The notes beneath the pieces are model-generated. The model saw only the letters and a list, made by a program, of their open reading frames with translations, did no database searches and was not told the DNA's origin. DNA of 64,000 bases, taken from positions 15,831 through 79,830 of the forward strand of contig CAKVDW010000007.1 in assembly GCA_934728065.1 (NCBI GenBank), in the 5' to 3' direction. Within the stretch, counting starts at the first letter, position 1; the number at the start of each line of letters is the position of its first letter. This document shows positions 18,067 through 27,908 of this stretch, piece after piece. The position numbers and the translations under genes were made by a program. Source of the DNA: an uncultured Campylobacter sp. (GTDB taxonomy: Bacteria; Campylobacterota; Campylobacteria; Campylobacterales; Campylobacteraceae).

Positions 18067-18629
18067 TTGTTTGCCTTATCTTGCGCTTGTCCTTTTAGAT
18101 TAAAAGCACTTGCCACCTGCGTTATATCCTGCCCCTTTAAAAGTGCCAAAAGTCCAGCCTTTGCTTGCTCCAAAACAGGCGCAAGGCTTGCAAGCTCATC
18201 GGTGCTAAATTTACCAAGCACAAAAGACAACACAGGCTCTTTTTTGCCGATACCTACGCGCACGCGCTCATACTCAGCTCCGCAAAGCGCGTCTATGCTT
18301 TTAAGTCCGTTGTGTCCGCCGTTGCCACCGCCCATTTTAAAGCGCAACACGCCTAAATTTAAGTCTATATCATCGTGGATAACGATGAGTCTGTCGCATT
18401 TGAAATAATTTCGCACAGCCAAAACGCTCTCACCAGATGAATTCATAAAGGTTGATGGCTTTAAAAACAAGCCCAGCTCGCTTTTGTAAAGGATTCCCTT
18501 AAAGCTAGGCTTGGAAATATCGCTATGCGGCAAGTCTTGCAAAAGCAAATCCACCAGCATAAAGCCCGCGTTGTGGCGGGTGAGTTCATACTCACGCCCC
18601 ACATTGCCAAGCCCTACTACAAGTGTCAT
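18063..18629 (-). CDS. pth: Peptidyl-tRNA hydrolase
   Basis: 188 aa Pth, which hydrolyses peptidyl-tRNA released from stalled ribosomes. [20 protein letters not shown] holds the catalytic His, [13 protein letters not shown] the substrate Asn, and [11 protein letters not shown] the second signature. Its ATG overlaps the rplY stop (ATGA), a coupling of two translation genes common in bacteria. Confidence 0.97.
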   Translation of the reverse strand: MTLVVGLGNVGREYELTRHNAGFMLVDLLLQDLPHSDISKPSFKGILYKSELGLFLKPSTFMNSSGESVLAVRNYFKCDRLIVIHDDIDLNLGVLRFKMGGGNGGHNGLKSIDALCGAEYERVRVGIGKKEPVLSFVLGKFSTDELASLAPVLEQAKAGLLALLKGQDITQVASAFNLKGQAQDKANK

Positions 18630-19162
18630 CGTGCCTTTTCTACGCCCACAACAGCGACTCTGTCAGCTTCTAAAATGCTTACCCCTTGTGGCACGGCTAT
18701 ATCACGCACCATAAGCGCATCGCCCACATCGAGCTTGCTGACATCAAGTTCAAAGAAATTTGGTAGATTTTCGGGCGCGCATTTGACTTTAAGACGGCGT
18801 TTGCTTTGGATTAAAACGCCTTTGTTTTTCACGCCCACAGCCGAGCCGCTCACCTTTACAGGCACCATAAATTTGCTCACAACGCCCTTTTGAGCGACTT
18901 TTAAATCCACATGCTTTAAATCGCTCGTTACGGGGTCTTTTTGATAATCCACAACCACTACGCTGTGGGTTTTGCCGCCCACTTTGACATCAAAGATAAG
19001 CCCTGTTTTTTTGCGCACTTCTTTGATGAAATCATTGACTTTAAAAGCCGCGTTGATGTTTTCTAACCCCTTGCCGTAAATGTTGGCGATTAGATAACCA
19101 TCTCTTTTCAAGGCTTTTGCCGCCTTGTGTCCGATACTCTCTCTAACTATGCCTTCGAGCAT
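18626..19162 (-). CDS. rplY: 50S ribosomal protein L25 (Ctc form)
   Basis: 178 aa, so the long Ctc type with a C-terminal TL5-like domain rather than the short L25. The N-terminal 5S rRNA-binding part begins [20 protein letters not shown], and [18 protein letters not shown] is a strong family block. First gene of rplY-pth-ORF26-lptG. Confidence 0.95.
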   Translation of the reverse strand: MLEGIVRESIGHKAAKALKRDGYLIANIYGKGLENINAAFKVNDFIKEVRKKTGLIFDVKVGGKTHSVVVVDYQKDPVTSDLKHVDLKVAQKGVVSKFMVPVKVSGSAVGVKNKGVLIQSKRRLKVKCAPENLPNFFELDVSKLDVGDALMVRDIAVPQGVSILEADRVAVVGVEKAR

Positions 19163-19292
19163 TTTTCGTCCTTTGTGTAGAATTTGCTTTGTCGTTAAAC
19201 AAAAAGGGTGATTATAGTGAATTTTTGCTTAAAGTTTGCTAAATTTAAGTAAATTTTAGGCAAAAACTTAAAATTAACGGAAAATTTATGTG

Positions 19293-21392
19293 CTATTGTT
19301 GCTGTTCTAGTGCTTGCCTTATAAGTCCTAAACAATACTGCACATTTTCACTAGAATCTAATAAAAATTCTACTTTGCCATTTCCCCATTGTCCTCTTGG
19401 ATTGCTTGCAATATCGATTGCCAATCCTTTTGGGTCGTCCAAATCTTTTGCATAAATGTTAATGCTTAATTTCAACCTCTCAGCTTGTGGGATAATATCT
19501 ACAAAATTTGTATCAAATTTATAGGCTATATAAAGTTTTAGAATTTCCTCTGTAATGCCCTCATCAAGCGCTAAAATACCATTTCGCAGTTCGTCAAACA
19601 ACTTTCTACTTTTGCCATCTTGTGCTAAAAATTTATGGCTTTCAAGCGTGTAAAATTCTGGCTTTTTCTCTTTTTTATTTTTGTAACTTTGTAAAGTTTC
19701 TTTATCTATTTTTGGATACTCCCAAATGGACACAGCCTTATTTGCTAAATCGCTAGCTCTTTGTTTAATCTCATTTTCTCCAAAAGTTTGCAGATTTCTT
19801 AAACCATCATTTAATCTTAATGGACTTTCTTTAAATCCACCTTTTATATCTCTTTTTTCTAAAAATGGTTTGTTAGAATATTCAGAATTATAGCCCGTAA
19901 GCGTGAGATTACCTAATGAGTGTAGATATTTTTCGTGAATTTCTTTATAGTTTTCACCAAGTTCTTTTTGCCAAGCAGAGCTATTATCGATATTTTGGGG
20001 CATAATGTGTTCTATGGTGTATTCGTTTATATCTACCTTTTCTTTTCTGCCAAAATTTTCTAGCTTTGAGAGTAAATAATTTGTCCTTTTAAATTTAGTG
20101 TAAAGCTCTCTACTTGCTAGGTTTTCCTTAAATGTTTCATCATCTGGGATTGCGTTTGAACCAAGCATACAAAAGCGTGCCAAAACGCTTTCAAGGTAAT
20201 TTTGTGGGTTAATAAAATTTCCAAAAGTGGCAAAAATTTTATTCAGTGCATTTGTAGGGATACCACAGACTGCACGCCTAAAAATATAACTTTCTATCAT
20301 TTTAACAATATGTATAAAATCATTTTTAGAAAGTAAAGACTTTTTATAATCATCATAAAGCCTCAACAAAAGCGGATACACGACATCAGCTTCTAATTTT
20401 GAAAGCTCATTAAAAGCATTTAAAAGTTCTTTATCACTTTCTTGTTTAAGAGCCATATTGCAATAATATCTTGCATATTTTTGTAATTCACCAAGTAAAT
20501 TTTCTACTTCTAAATTACGCTCTCTATGATATTCTTTAAATGAATCATAAACTTTTTTGATATTTGGCACTCTTCCGTTATTTTTAATAGTCAAATAATC
20601 CCTCATAAAGCGGTCAAATTTTTCCCCATAATACTCTTGCCCAAATCCTCGCTCCATTTCTCGCCAATGTGTTTCATAAAGTTTTTCTTGTTTTGAAGGT
20701 GGTAAATCCATTAAAATATAATTACGCATTAAATCAGTTTGCGTTAAATCCTTACCCGTAGAATTCATACTTTCAAAGATGAGCTGTGCCTCGTCTTTTT
20801 CTCTATCTAATGAAATATCGATGATTGAAAGTTTATTGATACCCTTGCAAATAATTTCTAATTCATCTTTGTTTTGTCTTAATTTTTCCTCGAAAAAACA
20901 AAAATTTTGATTGATTTTGATAGAATTTTCTTGTGGTTGCGGCTTATTGTCAATAAGTGAAATAAGCGTGTCTTTATCGGTTTGAGACAAAATGAGTTTA
21001 TATCTTTTTTCGTTTTTTTCATCAGGGTTTATTAAATATCTATTTCGTATTTTTGTTTTTGAAAATTTTTCTAAAATCTCATCGTCCTCGCCTATGGCAT
21101 CACTTAAAGCGATTAAAAGTAATGTTAAAGTTGTTAGCCTTTGTTGTCCGTCTATAACTGAAAGTTGATTTATAGCTGTTTGGGAATGCTTATCGCCAAT
21201 ATACATTATTGAACCGATAAAGTGCATAAGCACCTTATCATTTGCACCTACTCGCACAATATCTTCCCAAAGCTTATCACAATGTTCTATATCCCAACTA
21301 TACATTCGTTGATATACAGGAACTACAAATTGAAAATTTTGTGATTTGCCTAAAAATCCTAAAACATCGGTTGGTCTTGCTTCCATAATCAC
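19293..21392 (-). CDS. DUF262/DUF1524 (GmrSD-like) protein
   Basis: 699 aa. The N-terminal DUF262 domain shows VPVYQRMYSW (24-33) and the nucleotide-binding ParB-like motif IDGQQRLTTL (80-89). The C-terminal DUF1524 domain has an HNH-type nuclease core, YTIEHIMPQN, followed by LGNLTLTGYNSEYSNKPF. This GmrS-GmrD fusion layout is that of Type IV restriction enzymes that cut modified, often glucosylated, DNA, so an anti-phage role is the best inference. A further C-terminal 150 residues are unassigned. Single gene placed between rplY and tal, two core genes, and likely acquired. Confidence 0.85.
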   Translation of the reverse strand: MIMEARPTDVLGFLGKSQNFQFVVPVYQRMYSWDIEHCDKLWEDIVRVGANDKVLMHFIGSIMYIGDKHSQTAINQLSVIDGQQRLTTLTLLLIALSDAIGEDDEILEKFSKTKIRNRYLINPDEKNEKRYKLILSQTDKDTLISLIDNKPQPQENSIKINQNFCFFEEKLRQNKDELEIICKGINKLSIIDISLDREKDEAQLIFESMNSTGKDLTQTDLMRNYILMDLPPSKQEKLYETHWREMERGFGQEYYGEKFDRFMRDYLTIKNNGRVPNIKKVYDSFKEYHRERNLEVENLLGELQKYARYYCNMALKQESDKELLNAFNELSKLEADVVYPLLLRLYDDYKKSLLSKNDFIHIVKMIESYIFRRAVCGIPTNALNKIFATFGNFINPQNYLESVLARFCMLGSNAIPDDETFKENLASRELYTKFKRTNYLLSKLENFGRKEKVDINEYTIEHIMPQNIDNSSAWQKELGENYKEIHEKYLHSLGNLTLTGYNSEYSNKPFLEKRDIKGGFKESPLRLNDGLRNLQTFGENEIKQRASDLANKAVSIWEYPKIDKETLQSYKNKKEKKPEFYTLESHKFLAQDGKSRKLFDELRNGILALDEGITEEILKLYIAYKFDTNFVDIIPQAERLKLSINIYAKDLDDPKGLAIDIASNPRGQWGNGKVEFLLDSSENVQYCLGLIRQALEQQQ

Positions 21393-21434
21393 TCCTTATT
21401 TGATTAAAATAAAGTTTCATTTTACTATAAAAAC

Positions 21435-22496
21435 TCACACTGCGCGTAAAATTTCCTCAAAGGCTATGCAAAACTGCTTTAAGCCATCATCAAGTAAGAA
21501 CTCACAAGCCTTTTCAAGCTCATCAGCCCTTAAATTTTTGTTAAGTTTAACATAAATTTCGCTTTGGCTTAAAGGGGTTTTAAAATTCACATTGCACGGC
21601 GAATTTAAGGGGGTTTTGGCTAAATTTGCGCTGTTTTTCGCGCTTGCAAGTGAGCTATTTTTACAAAGCGTTTTGCCCTTAAAAGCGCGCAAAGCGTCCA
21701 TAGGCGCGGTGTTTATGCACTCATCAAAGAAAAGCTCTTTTATGTAAAAATCCTTTGGCAAGTCATCTCCCTTTACGCCCGTGCTGGCAAAAAGCGTGCG
21801 AATGCGTGGCTCATTTTGCGCGTGGATATACTCATAACAAAGGCTAGCGTTTAAAATCCCAAGCTCGTTTTTATCAACCACGCGCGCGTTTAAAAGCCTG
21901 TCAAAGCGGCTTACAAAAACGCTGATAACGCCTTGTGGCTCGTTTAAATTTCCGCTTTTAAGCGCGTTTGCGTTTTTGGCGCGAAACTTTTTAAGCCCTA
22001 AATTTAGGGCATTAAAGCAGTCTTTTGCCTGCTGTAAAGAAAAAATCAAAGTCGCATTCACGCTTATGCCCTCGCTCATAAGCTCGCTCATCACCTCGTA
22101 ACTTTGCGCTGTGGCTGGGATTTTCATCATCACATTTTCTTTGCTTATCACGCTAAAAAGCCGCTTTGCCTCGCCCAAGCTCAAAGCCGCATTGTCGTGC
22201 AGTCTTGGGTCGATTTCAAGGCTTACAAAGCCGTCATTTTTTTGATGAAAATTTAAAGCAAGCTTGTCCGCTGCCTTTTGTATGTCTAAAATCGCTAAAT
22301 TTTCGTAAATCGCCTTTGGCTTTTGCCCTTTAAATTTAGCAAGTTGCGCCTTGTAGGCTGGGGAGTTTAAAATCGCTTGTTTGAAAATGGCTGGGTTTGA
22401 AGTCGCCCCGTTTATCTTGCCGCTGCTTATCAGCTCCACAAATTCAGTGTCTAAAAAGTGATTTTCCACAAAATCACACCACAAAGAAAAGCTCAT
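21435..22496 (-). CDS. tal: Transaldolase
   Basis: 353 aa pentose-phosphate enzyme that moves a dihydroxyacetone unit between sugar phosphates. Family segments are GATSNPAIFKQAI, VMMKIPATAQSYEVM with the Schiff-base Lys, and NATLIFSLQQA. The ATG at 22496 overlaps the serB stop (ATGA); a longer frame upstream would run into serB. Near residue 270-300 there is a polar, low-complexity stretch (CKNSSLASAKNSANLAKT…) that appears to be an insertion relative to the C. jejuni enzyme length I remember (about 325 aa). Confidence 0.93.
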   Translation of the reverse strand: MSFSLWCDFVENHFLDTEFVELISSGKINGATSNPAIFKQAILNSPAYKAQLAKFKGQKPKAIYENLAILDIQKAADKLALNFHQKNDGFVSLEIDPRLHDNAALSLGEAKRLFSVISKENVMMKIPATAQSYEVMSELMSEGISVNATLIFSLQQAKDCFNALNLGLKKFRAKNANALKSGNLNEPQGVISVFVSRFDRLLNARVVDKNELGILNASLCYEYIHAQNEPRIRTLFASTGVKGDDLPKDFYIKELFFDECINTAPMDALRAFKGKTLCKNSSLASAKNSANLAKTPLNSPCNVNFKTPLSQSEIYVKLNKNLRADELEKACEFLLDDGLKQFCIAFEEILRAV

Positions 22497-23119
22497 TGAA
22501 AGTCCTTTATAAGAAGTTTTAAGTCTTTTTGCTCCACGCACAAATCAGCGTGCGCTTTAAGCACAGGTTTAGCGCAAAAGGCGATTTTAAGCCCGCTTTC
22601 TTTAAACATAGCCAAATCATTCGCCCCGTCTCCAACGCAAGCTACTTCACTTTGAGCTAAATTTAAAAAGCGTTTCAAGCGCGCAAGCATAACGCCTTTG
22701 GAGTTGCTAAACATCATCTCTCCGCCCACAAGCCCCGTGAGCGCGCCGTTTCTAGCGTGCAAAAAATTCGCAAAGCCCAAGTCAAATTCAAGCACCTTTT
22801 GCGCCTCGTCAATGCCCTCGTGAAAGCCGCCACTAAAAACGACAACAAGAATTTTTTTGGATTTTAAATGCTCGATGAGTTCTTTTGCGCCTTGCATTAG
22901 GGGCAAATTCGCGCTGATTTGGCTCACCTGCGAACAAGGCATTCCTTTCAGCAAAGCCACTCTTTGGGTTAGGCTCTCAAAAAAGTCAAGCTCGCCGTTC
23001 ATCGCTTTGTGCGTGATATCTTTAACTTTATCCCCCACGCCATAAGCGTTTGCGAGTATGTCTATGGTCTCGCCGTCCATCAGCGTGGAGTCAAAGTCAA
23101 AAACGCAAAGCTTTATCAT
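22493..23119 (-). CDS. serB: Phosphoserine phosphatase
   Basis: 208 aa HAD-superfamily phosphatase for the last step of serine synthesis. DFDSTLMDGETID is motif I with the nucleophile Asp, VFSGGFHEG motif II and GDGANDLAMFKESGLKIAF motif III/IV. It lacks the N-terminal ACT-like region of the longer enterobacterial SerB. Coupled at both ends: its start overlaps the cheW stop region by 1 nt and its stop overlaps tal. Confidence 0.95.
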   Translation of the reverse strand: MIKLCVFDFDSTLMDGETIDILANAYGVGDKVKDITHKAMNGELDFFESLTQRVALLKGMPCSQVSQISANLPLMQGAKELIEHLKSKKILVVVFSGGFHEGIDEAQKVLEFDLGFANFLHARNGALTGLVGGEMMFSNSKGVMLARLKRFLNLAQSEVACVGDGANDLAMFKESGLKIAFCAKPVLKAHADLCVEQKDLKLLIKDFQ

Positions 23120-23634
23120 TAAAAATTGCGTTTGAGTAAAGATTCAGCTTTGAGTATGGTTAAGATGCTATCATCTCTTTTGCCTATGCCTAAAATCATT
23201 CCGTTGCGACTGTCTAAAGTCTGCGGTGGCGGGTCGATTTTTGAACGCGGCATTTTAATGGCTTCGGTAAGCTTGTCAATCATAAAACCAGCATTACCAA
23301 CTATGCTGGTTTCATTTTCTTTGCGAAGAACGATATAGCGAGTGTTCTGTCCTACTTCAGATTTTCCAAGATTAAAAAGTCTAGCTAAATCAATGAGTGG
23401 CATAACATTACCCCGCATATTAAACACGCCTAAGATATAATCAGGCACACTTGGAACACGAGTATAGCTTATCGGCTTGATAATCTCTTGAATGTTAAGT
23501 ATAGGAATAGCGTATTCTTCATCACCTATGATGAATCCAACAAGCTGGACTATATCATCTTTTTCTTTTGCCTCAAAAGGTTCAGCAATCTGTGCTTGCT
23601 GTTTTTTTATGACTTGGTTTAGTTTTTCGCTCAT
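23119..23634 (-). CDS. cheW: Chemotaxis coupling protein CheW
   Basis: 171 aa CheW that bridges chemoreceptors and the CheA kinase. GFIIGDEEYAIPILNIQEI, RVPSVPDYILGVFNMRGNVMPLIDL and the C-terminal Leu-rich end are clear. An N-terminal 25-residue polar extension precedes the SH3-like fold. Lies 4 nt behind cheA. Confidence 0.96.
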   Translation of the reverse strand: MSEKLNQVIKKQQAQIAEPFEAKEKDDIVQLVGFIIGDEEYAIPILNIQEIIKPISYTRVPSVPDYILGVFNMRGNVMPLIDLARLFNLGKSEVGQNTRYIVLRKENETSIVGNAGFMIDKLTEAIKMPRSKIDPPPQTLDSRNGMILGIGKRDDSILTILKAESLLKRNF

Positions 23635-23638
23635 CGTT

Positions 23639-25981
23639 TTATCCTAACTTTAAATTTTTCTTCACCACATTTTCTAAATATTCAGGTGAATATGGTTTAG
23701 TGATATACTCAGTCATTCCCACTTCCACACCTCTTAAGCGGTCTGTCTTGCTGGTGCGCGAAGTAACGGCAATGAGTGGCAAATAGCGGTATTTTGAGTA
23801 TTTGCGAATTTCGCCTGCAAGCGTGTAGCCGTCCATTTTAGGCATTTCTATATCAATAAGCATAGCATCTATGTCTCTATCTTTAGCCTTTAACACCTCT
23901 AATGCCTCAACGCCGTTTGTCGCTTCAAAGATATTTACGCCCAATGGTGCAAGAGATTTTTGCATAAGGGTTCTGTCCATTTTAGAATCATCTACAATTA
24001 AGACATTGTAATCACTTGGCTTTTCTTTTGCCTTTTTGGTTTCTGATTCGATTTGAGATTTAATGTCTGTTTTAATTTGCTTAGCCAAATTCATCATAGA
24101 GCCAACATCAACGATGAGCGTAACGCCGCCATCGCCTCGTATAGTAGCTCCAGCTATGCCTTGTATGTTTTGCAAATAATCGCCCATTGACTTAATAACA
24201 ATTTCTTCTTGTCCTATGAGTGAATCAATGATAACACCAAGCTTTGATTCAGCCACACCAACGATAACAACATAAGCTTGACTTTCGCTTTCAAAGACTT
24301 GTTTGACCCCAAAGACATCAGAAAGCCTTACCAAAGAAATAACCTCATCTCTTAAGCGCAGAACATTTTTGCCCTCTATCGTGTAAATGCTATCAAGTGG
24401 CACACGCACGGTTTCAATAACGCTTGCCAAAGGTATAGCATAAACTTCTTCTTGAGTTCCAACAAGCAAGGACTGCATAATGGCGAGGGTAAGTGGAATT
24501 TTAAGCCTAAAAACACTGCCCTTGCCTAATTCGCTATCAATTTCTATGATACCATTGAGTTTTTCAATGTTGGTTTTTACCACATCCATTCCCACACCGC
24601 GCCCGCTCACGCTTGTTACTTTTTGAGCGGTAGAAAAGCCCGGTTTAAAGATAAGCGCAAAGGCTTCTTTGTCGCTCATTTGGTCAGCTTCTTTTTCGGT
24701 GATGAGATTTTTTTCTATACATTTGACCTTAAGCATATCTGCATCAAGTCCCTTGCCATCATCGGCGATTTCAATGATGATGTGGTTACCCTCGTTGTAA
24801 GCTTTAAGCTGAACTGTGCCTTTTTCTGGCTTACCAGCTTCTGCACGAACGGCTGGGTCCTCAACGCCGTGGTCGCAAGAATTTCGTATCATGTGCATAA
24901 TCGGGTCGCCGATTTCCTCGATGATAGACTTGTCAAGCTCGGTTTCTTCACCACTAAGTTCAAGTTCGATTTGTTTGCCAAGCTCACGGCTTAAATCCCG
25001 CACAACGCGTGGAAATTTGCTAAAGACCTTTGAAACAGGTTGCATTCTCGTTTTCATAACAGCTAATTGAATGTCAGTTGTTACGATGCTTAGCGAATTA
25101 GCAACTAAATTGAGTTCTTCTAAAAATTTCTCGCCCTCATATCGCTCTTCAACATCATCATAAATCTTAAGCAAGCGGTTTTTACTGAGAACTAGCTCAC
25201 CTGAAAGATTCATCAGCTGGTCAAGTCGTTTAACTTCAACGCGTATGGTTTGCTCCATAGCCGCTGGACTGTTTGCTCCACCTGCTGCTGGCACTTTTTT
25301 AGCTGCGGCAGTGGCTGGTTTAGGAGCGGCGGCTGGCTTTGGTGCAGGAGCTGGAGTTGAGCCACCGCCACTTTGAGCCGCCTTTGCCTCTCTTCTTGCT
25401 TGGTCTTCAGCCTTACGCATCTTAAGCAAGCGTTCTATCTCAGCTTCAACTTCAGAATCACTAAGCTTATTGACATCAATTTCTGGTTCTTGGCTTAATG
25501 GGTCTTGTTTTGGAGCTTCAGCCTTAGCAGCCTCAGTTTTAGGAGCTTCTGCTTTTGGTGCTGAAGCTTCGCCACCACTAGGCAAGGCTGTGCCTCCAGC
25601 TACGGCAAGAAGTTTTGCACAAATAGGCTCTATATCCATACCGATAGCCGTGTCGTTGCCATTGTCTCTAATGCAAACAAGCAAAGTTTTCATTTTATCA
25701 ACAGATTCAAGCACCACATCCATAACATCTGGCGTGATTTTAAGCTCGCCGTGCCTTGCTTTGTTAAGCACATCTTCCATTTTATGAGTGAGCTTTGTTA
25801 AAACATCAAAATTTAAAAAGCTTGATGAACCTTTTACGGTGTGAGCTACACGGAAAATGCTGTTTAAAAGTTCTAAATCTTCGGGATTTGATTCAAGTTC
25901 AACCAAATCGTGGTCGATTTGCTCGATAAGCTCAAAAGCTTCAACCAAAAAATCCTCAAGTATTTCTTGCATATCGTCCAT
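23639..25981 (-). CDS. cheA: Chemotaxis histidine kinase CheA with C-terminal receiver
   Basis: 780 aa. Domains in order: histidine phosphotransfer P1 with phospho-accepting His47 in VAHTVKGSSSF; an Ala/Pro/Lys-rich linker (about 135-240); dimerisation P3; ATP-binding P4 (MIRNSCDHGVEDP, GRGVGMDVVKTNIEKLNG); CheW-like P5; and a REC domain (LIVDDSKMDRTL, MLIDIEMPKMDGY). The CheA-REC fusion is normal for Campylobacter and Helicobacter. In the linker, AEAPK-type repeats give a low-complexity region. Confidence 0.97.
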   Translation of the reverse strand: MDDMQEILEDFLVEAFELIEQIDHDLVELESNPEDLELLNSIFRVAHTVKGSSSFLNFDVLTKLTHKMEDVLNKARHGELKITPDVMDVVLESVDKMKTLLVCIRDNGNDTAIGMDIEPICAKLLAVAGGTALPSGGEASAPKAEAPKTEAAKAEAPKQDPLSQEPEIDVNKLSDSEVEAEIERLLKMRKAEDQARREAKAAQSGGGSTPAPAPKPAAAPKPATAAAKKVPAAGGANSPAAMEQTIRVEVKRLDQLMNLSGELVLSKNRLLKIYDDVEERYEGEKFLEELNLVANSLSIVTTDIQLAVMKTRMQPVSKVFSKFPRVVRDLSRELGKQIELELSGEETELDKSIIEEIGDPIMHMIRNSCDHGVEDPAVRAEAGKPEKGTVQLKAYNEGNHIIIEIADDGKGLDADMLKVKCIEKNLITEKEADQMSDKEAFALIFKPGFSTAQKVTSVSGRGVGMDVVKTNIEKLNGIIEIDSELGKGSVFRLKIPLTLAIMQSLLVGTQEEVYAIPLASVIETVRVPLDSIYTIEGKNVLRLRDEVISLVRLSDVFGVKQVFESESQAYVVIVGVAESKLGVIIDSLIGQEEIVIKSMGDYLQNIQGIAGATIRGDGGVTLIVDVGSMMNLAKQIKTDIKSQIESETKKAKEKPSDYNVLIVDDSKMDRTLMQKSLAPLGVNIFEATNGVEALEVLKAKDRDIDAMLIDIEMPKMDGYTLAGEIRKYSKYRYLPLIAVTSRTSKTDRLRGVEVGMTEYITKPYSPEYLENVVKKNLKLG

Positions 25982-25990
25982 TTTTCACTC

Positions 25991-26935
25991 CTAATTCTTA
26001 TGCTCGTTGATAACACGAGCAATTTCTGAAAAAAAGTTATGGGCATCGAATTTAACTAAATATCCATCACCGCCTGATTCTTGTATGCCTTTTTCGGTCA
26101 TAAATTCATTAGAAAGTGAGGAGTTAAACACTATGGGATAACCTTTAAATCTAGCATCTTCTTTTAACCGTCTAGCAAAGTGAAAGCCGTCCATTTGAGG
26201 CATTTCAACATCGCTTACTATAATCTTTAAATGCTTTTTCAAGTCCTCTCCATACACATCATAAAGCTCATTAATCTTTTGCAAGCCCTCAACGCCGTCT
26301 TTTGCTTCAATAACCTGAAGTCCCATTTTTTGAAGCATTGTTTTAACGCGTTTTCTTGCACTTAAGCTGTCATCTAAGGTAAGTGCTATGCCGTGAAATC
26401 TTTCTATGGCAGAATCATCAATTTCAATTCTCTCTGTATAAATTCCTAAATCCTCCACAACACTTTCTAAATCAAGGATTAGAAGCACTTCATCATTTTC
26501 TATACGCGTAACACCTGTAATACGCCCTTTATCAAATGCACCTGAACCCGTTGAAAAGGTAGCTGGCTCTATGTCTTTCCACGAAATACGCCGAATTCTC
26601 TTTGCCTCATGCACGATAAAGCCGATTAAAACATTACTAAATTCCGTAACGATAACTCTAGGCTTTAACATTTGCCCCTCTGGTTCTTTAATTTGCATCC
26701 ATTTAGCAAGGTTAATCACAGGCACAACCACGCCACGAAGGTCAAAGATACCCTCGATAAACTCGGGCGTTCCGGGCAACTCCGTAAGCACAGGGATTTT
26801 GATAATCTCACGCACTTTGGAGACATTTACCCCATAAACGCCCTCATAGACTTTGTCCTCGCCTTGTCTAAAGATGCGAAAATCCACAAGCTCCATTTCA
26901 TTTGAGCCTGTTTTTACGATTTTTTCATCAAGCAT
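25991..26935 (-). CDS. cheV: Chemotaxis scaffold CheV (CheW-REC)
   Basis: 314 aa fusion of an N-terminal CheW-like domain (ELPGTPEFIEGIFDLRGVVV) and a C-terminal receiver (IIVSDVEMPQMDGFHFARRL). CheV adapts receptor arrays and can act as a phosphate sink. First of cheV-cheA-cheW on the reverse strand, with gaps of 9 and 4 nt, so one transcription unit continuing into serB-tal. Confidence 0.96.
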   Translation of the reverse strand: MLDEKIVKTGSNEMELVDFRIFRQGEDKVYEGVYGVNVSKVREIIKIPVLTELPGTPEFIEGIFDLRGVVVPVINLAKWMQIKEPEGQMLKPRVIVTEFSNVLIGFIVHEAKRIRRISWKDIEPATFSTGSGAFDKGRITGVTRIENDEVLLILDLESVVEDLGIYTERIEIDDSAIERFHGIALTLDDSLSARKRVKTMLQKMGLQVIEAKDGVEGLQKINELYDVYGEDLKKHLKIIVSDVEMPQMDGFHFARRLKEDARFKGYPIVFNSSLSNEFMTEKGIQESGGDGYLVKFDAHNFFSEIARVINEHKN

Positions 26936-26968
26936 TTTCTCTCCATTTTTAAAAATTCATAACTTGCA

Positions 26969-27733
26969 TTATTCTACTACAAAAAAACTTCTCTCGTGTG
27001 CAAAAGTCGGTAAATTTATATATTTGCATTCTTTTGTGTTTAAAATCATATTTTGATGATAATGCCCCTCAACCACCAAAGCATTATCTACTCGGTAGTT
27101 GGCGTATCTTTCTTTGGCTAAATTTTCAAAGTTTTTTATTTGATAAAAAAGATTTTTCTTTTTTTGATTTGCTTTGATTTTGGCTAAAATCGCTCCAAAA
27201 AGTGCTTTATCGGCTAAATTTAGGGCTTTGAGTAAGATAGGATTTCGCAAACTTTTAAGCGCAAAGGACAAAAGCGGGGCTAAAAAAATGTCCCCGTGAG
27301 CAAGCATTACGCTTGAAACGCCCTTAAATTCAGCACCTTTGCCGACAAACTCCACTTTGTTTTCGCTAAATTTCGCCCTTTTTGCCAGCAAATTCGCCTT
27401 GCTTTTTAGGCATAAGGGCTGATTTTCAAGGGCAAAAACCCTTACTTTGCGAAACATTTTAGCTAGGTTAAAATCGTGATTGCCCTCCACATAAAGCACC
27501 TCAACTCCCCTTGCCGCAATGCTTTCAAGCAAATTCACATAAGGGGCGGCAAAGTCGTGCGTAGGGCAAACCTGCCCCACAAAAATTTCAAAAATATCGC
27601 CCATCAAAATAAGCTGTGGGGTTTGAATTTGCCCGTCAAAAAGCGCGTGCAAAAAGTCTAAAAAGCCCTGTCTTTGCTCATTTTCGTGCGCATCAGCGAT
27701 GAAAAACGCCCCTTTTTTAAGCTCTAAATCCAA
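26969..27733 (-). CDS. Calcineurin-like phosphoesterase, LpxH-like candidate
   Basis: 254 aa metallophosphoesterase: FIADAHENE (D-x-H), LILMGDIFEIFVG (GD), VEGNHDFNLAKMF (GNHD), HGDIFLAP and a last VVEGHYHQN. These are the metal ligands of the family, arranged as in UDP-2,3-diacylglucosamine hydrolases. Lying close to lpxB, it is a good candidate for the lipid A step before LpxB (LpxH or a functional equivalent), but sequence alone does not settle the substrate. A Lys/Phe-rich stretch near residue 115-135 may be an insertion. Confidence 0.8.
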   Translation of the reverse strand: MDLELKKGAFFIADAHENEQRQGFLDFLHALFDGQIQTPQLILMGDIFEIFVGQVCPTHDFAAPYVNLLESIAARGVEVLYVEGNHDFNLAKMFRKVRVFALENQPLCLKSKANLLAKRAKFSENKVEFVGKGAEFKGVSSVMLAHGDIFLAPLLSFALKSLRNPILLKALNLADKALFGAILAKIKANQKKKNLFYQIKNFENLAKERYANYRVDNALVVEGHYHQNMILNTKECKYINLPTFAHERSFFVVE

Positions 27734-27744
27734 ATTTTATCCTT

Positions 27745-27830
27745 AAATTTAACTTCGCACTAAAATTCATCTAACTTCCGCCCTAAAAAATTTAACTTCA
27801 CGCTAAAATTCAGCTAAATTCCACCCCAAA
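27745..27830. repeat. Two tandem 43 bp units
   Basis: AAATTTAACTTC recurs at 27745 and 27788, and the following sequence (CGCACTAAAATTCATCT / ACGCTAAAATTCAGCT) stays similar, giving two diverged units of 43 bp. AT-rich, non-coding. Confidence 0.55.
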
Positions 27831-27908
27831 TTTTAGCCTTTTAAATTCTAATTTTGCCTTAAATTTAATTACACATTGTAAATTTATCACGCTTAAATGC
27901 TAAAAAGC

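Noticed and set aside
22497-22541. 15-residue N-terminal extension of transaldolase
   Set aside because: The extension lies within serB; the ATGA overlap at 22496 gives the normal enzyme start.
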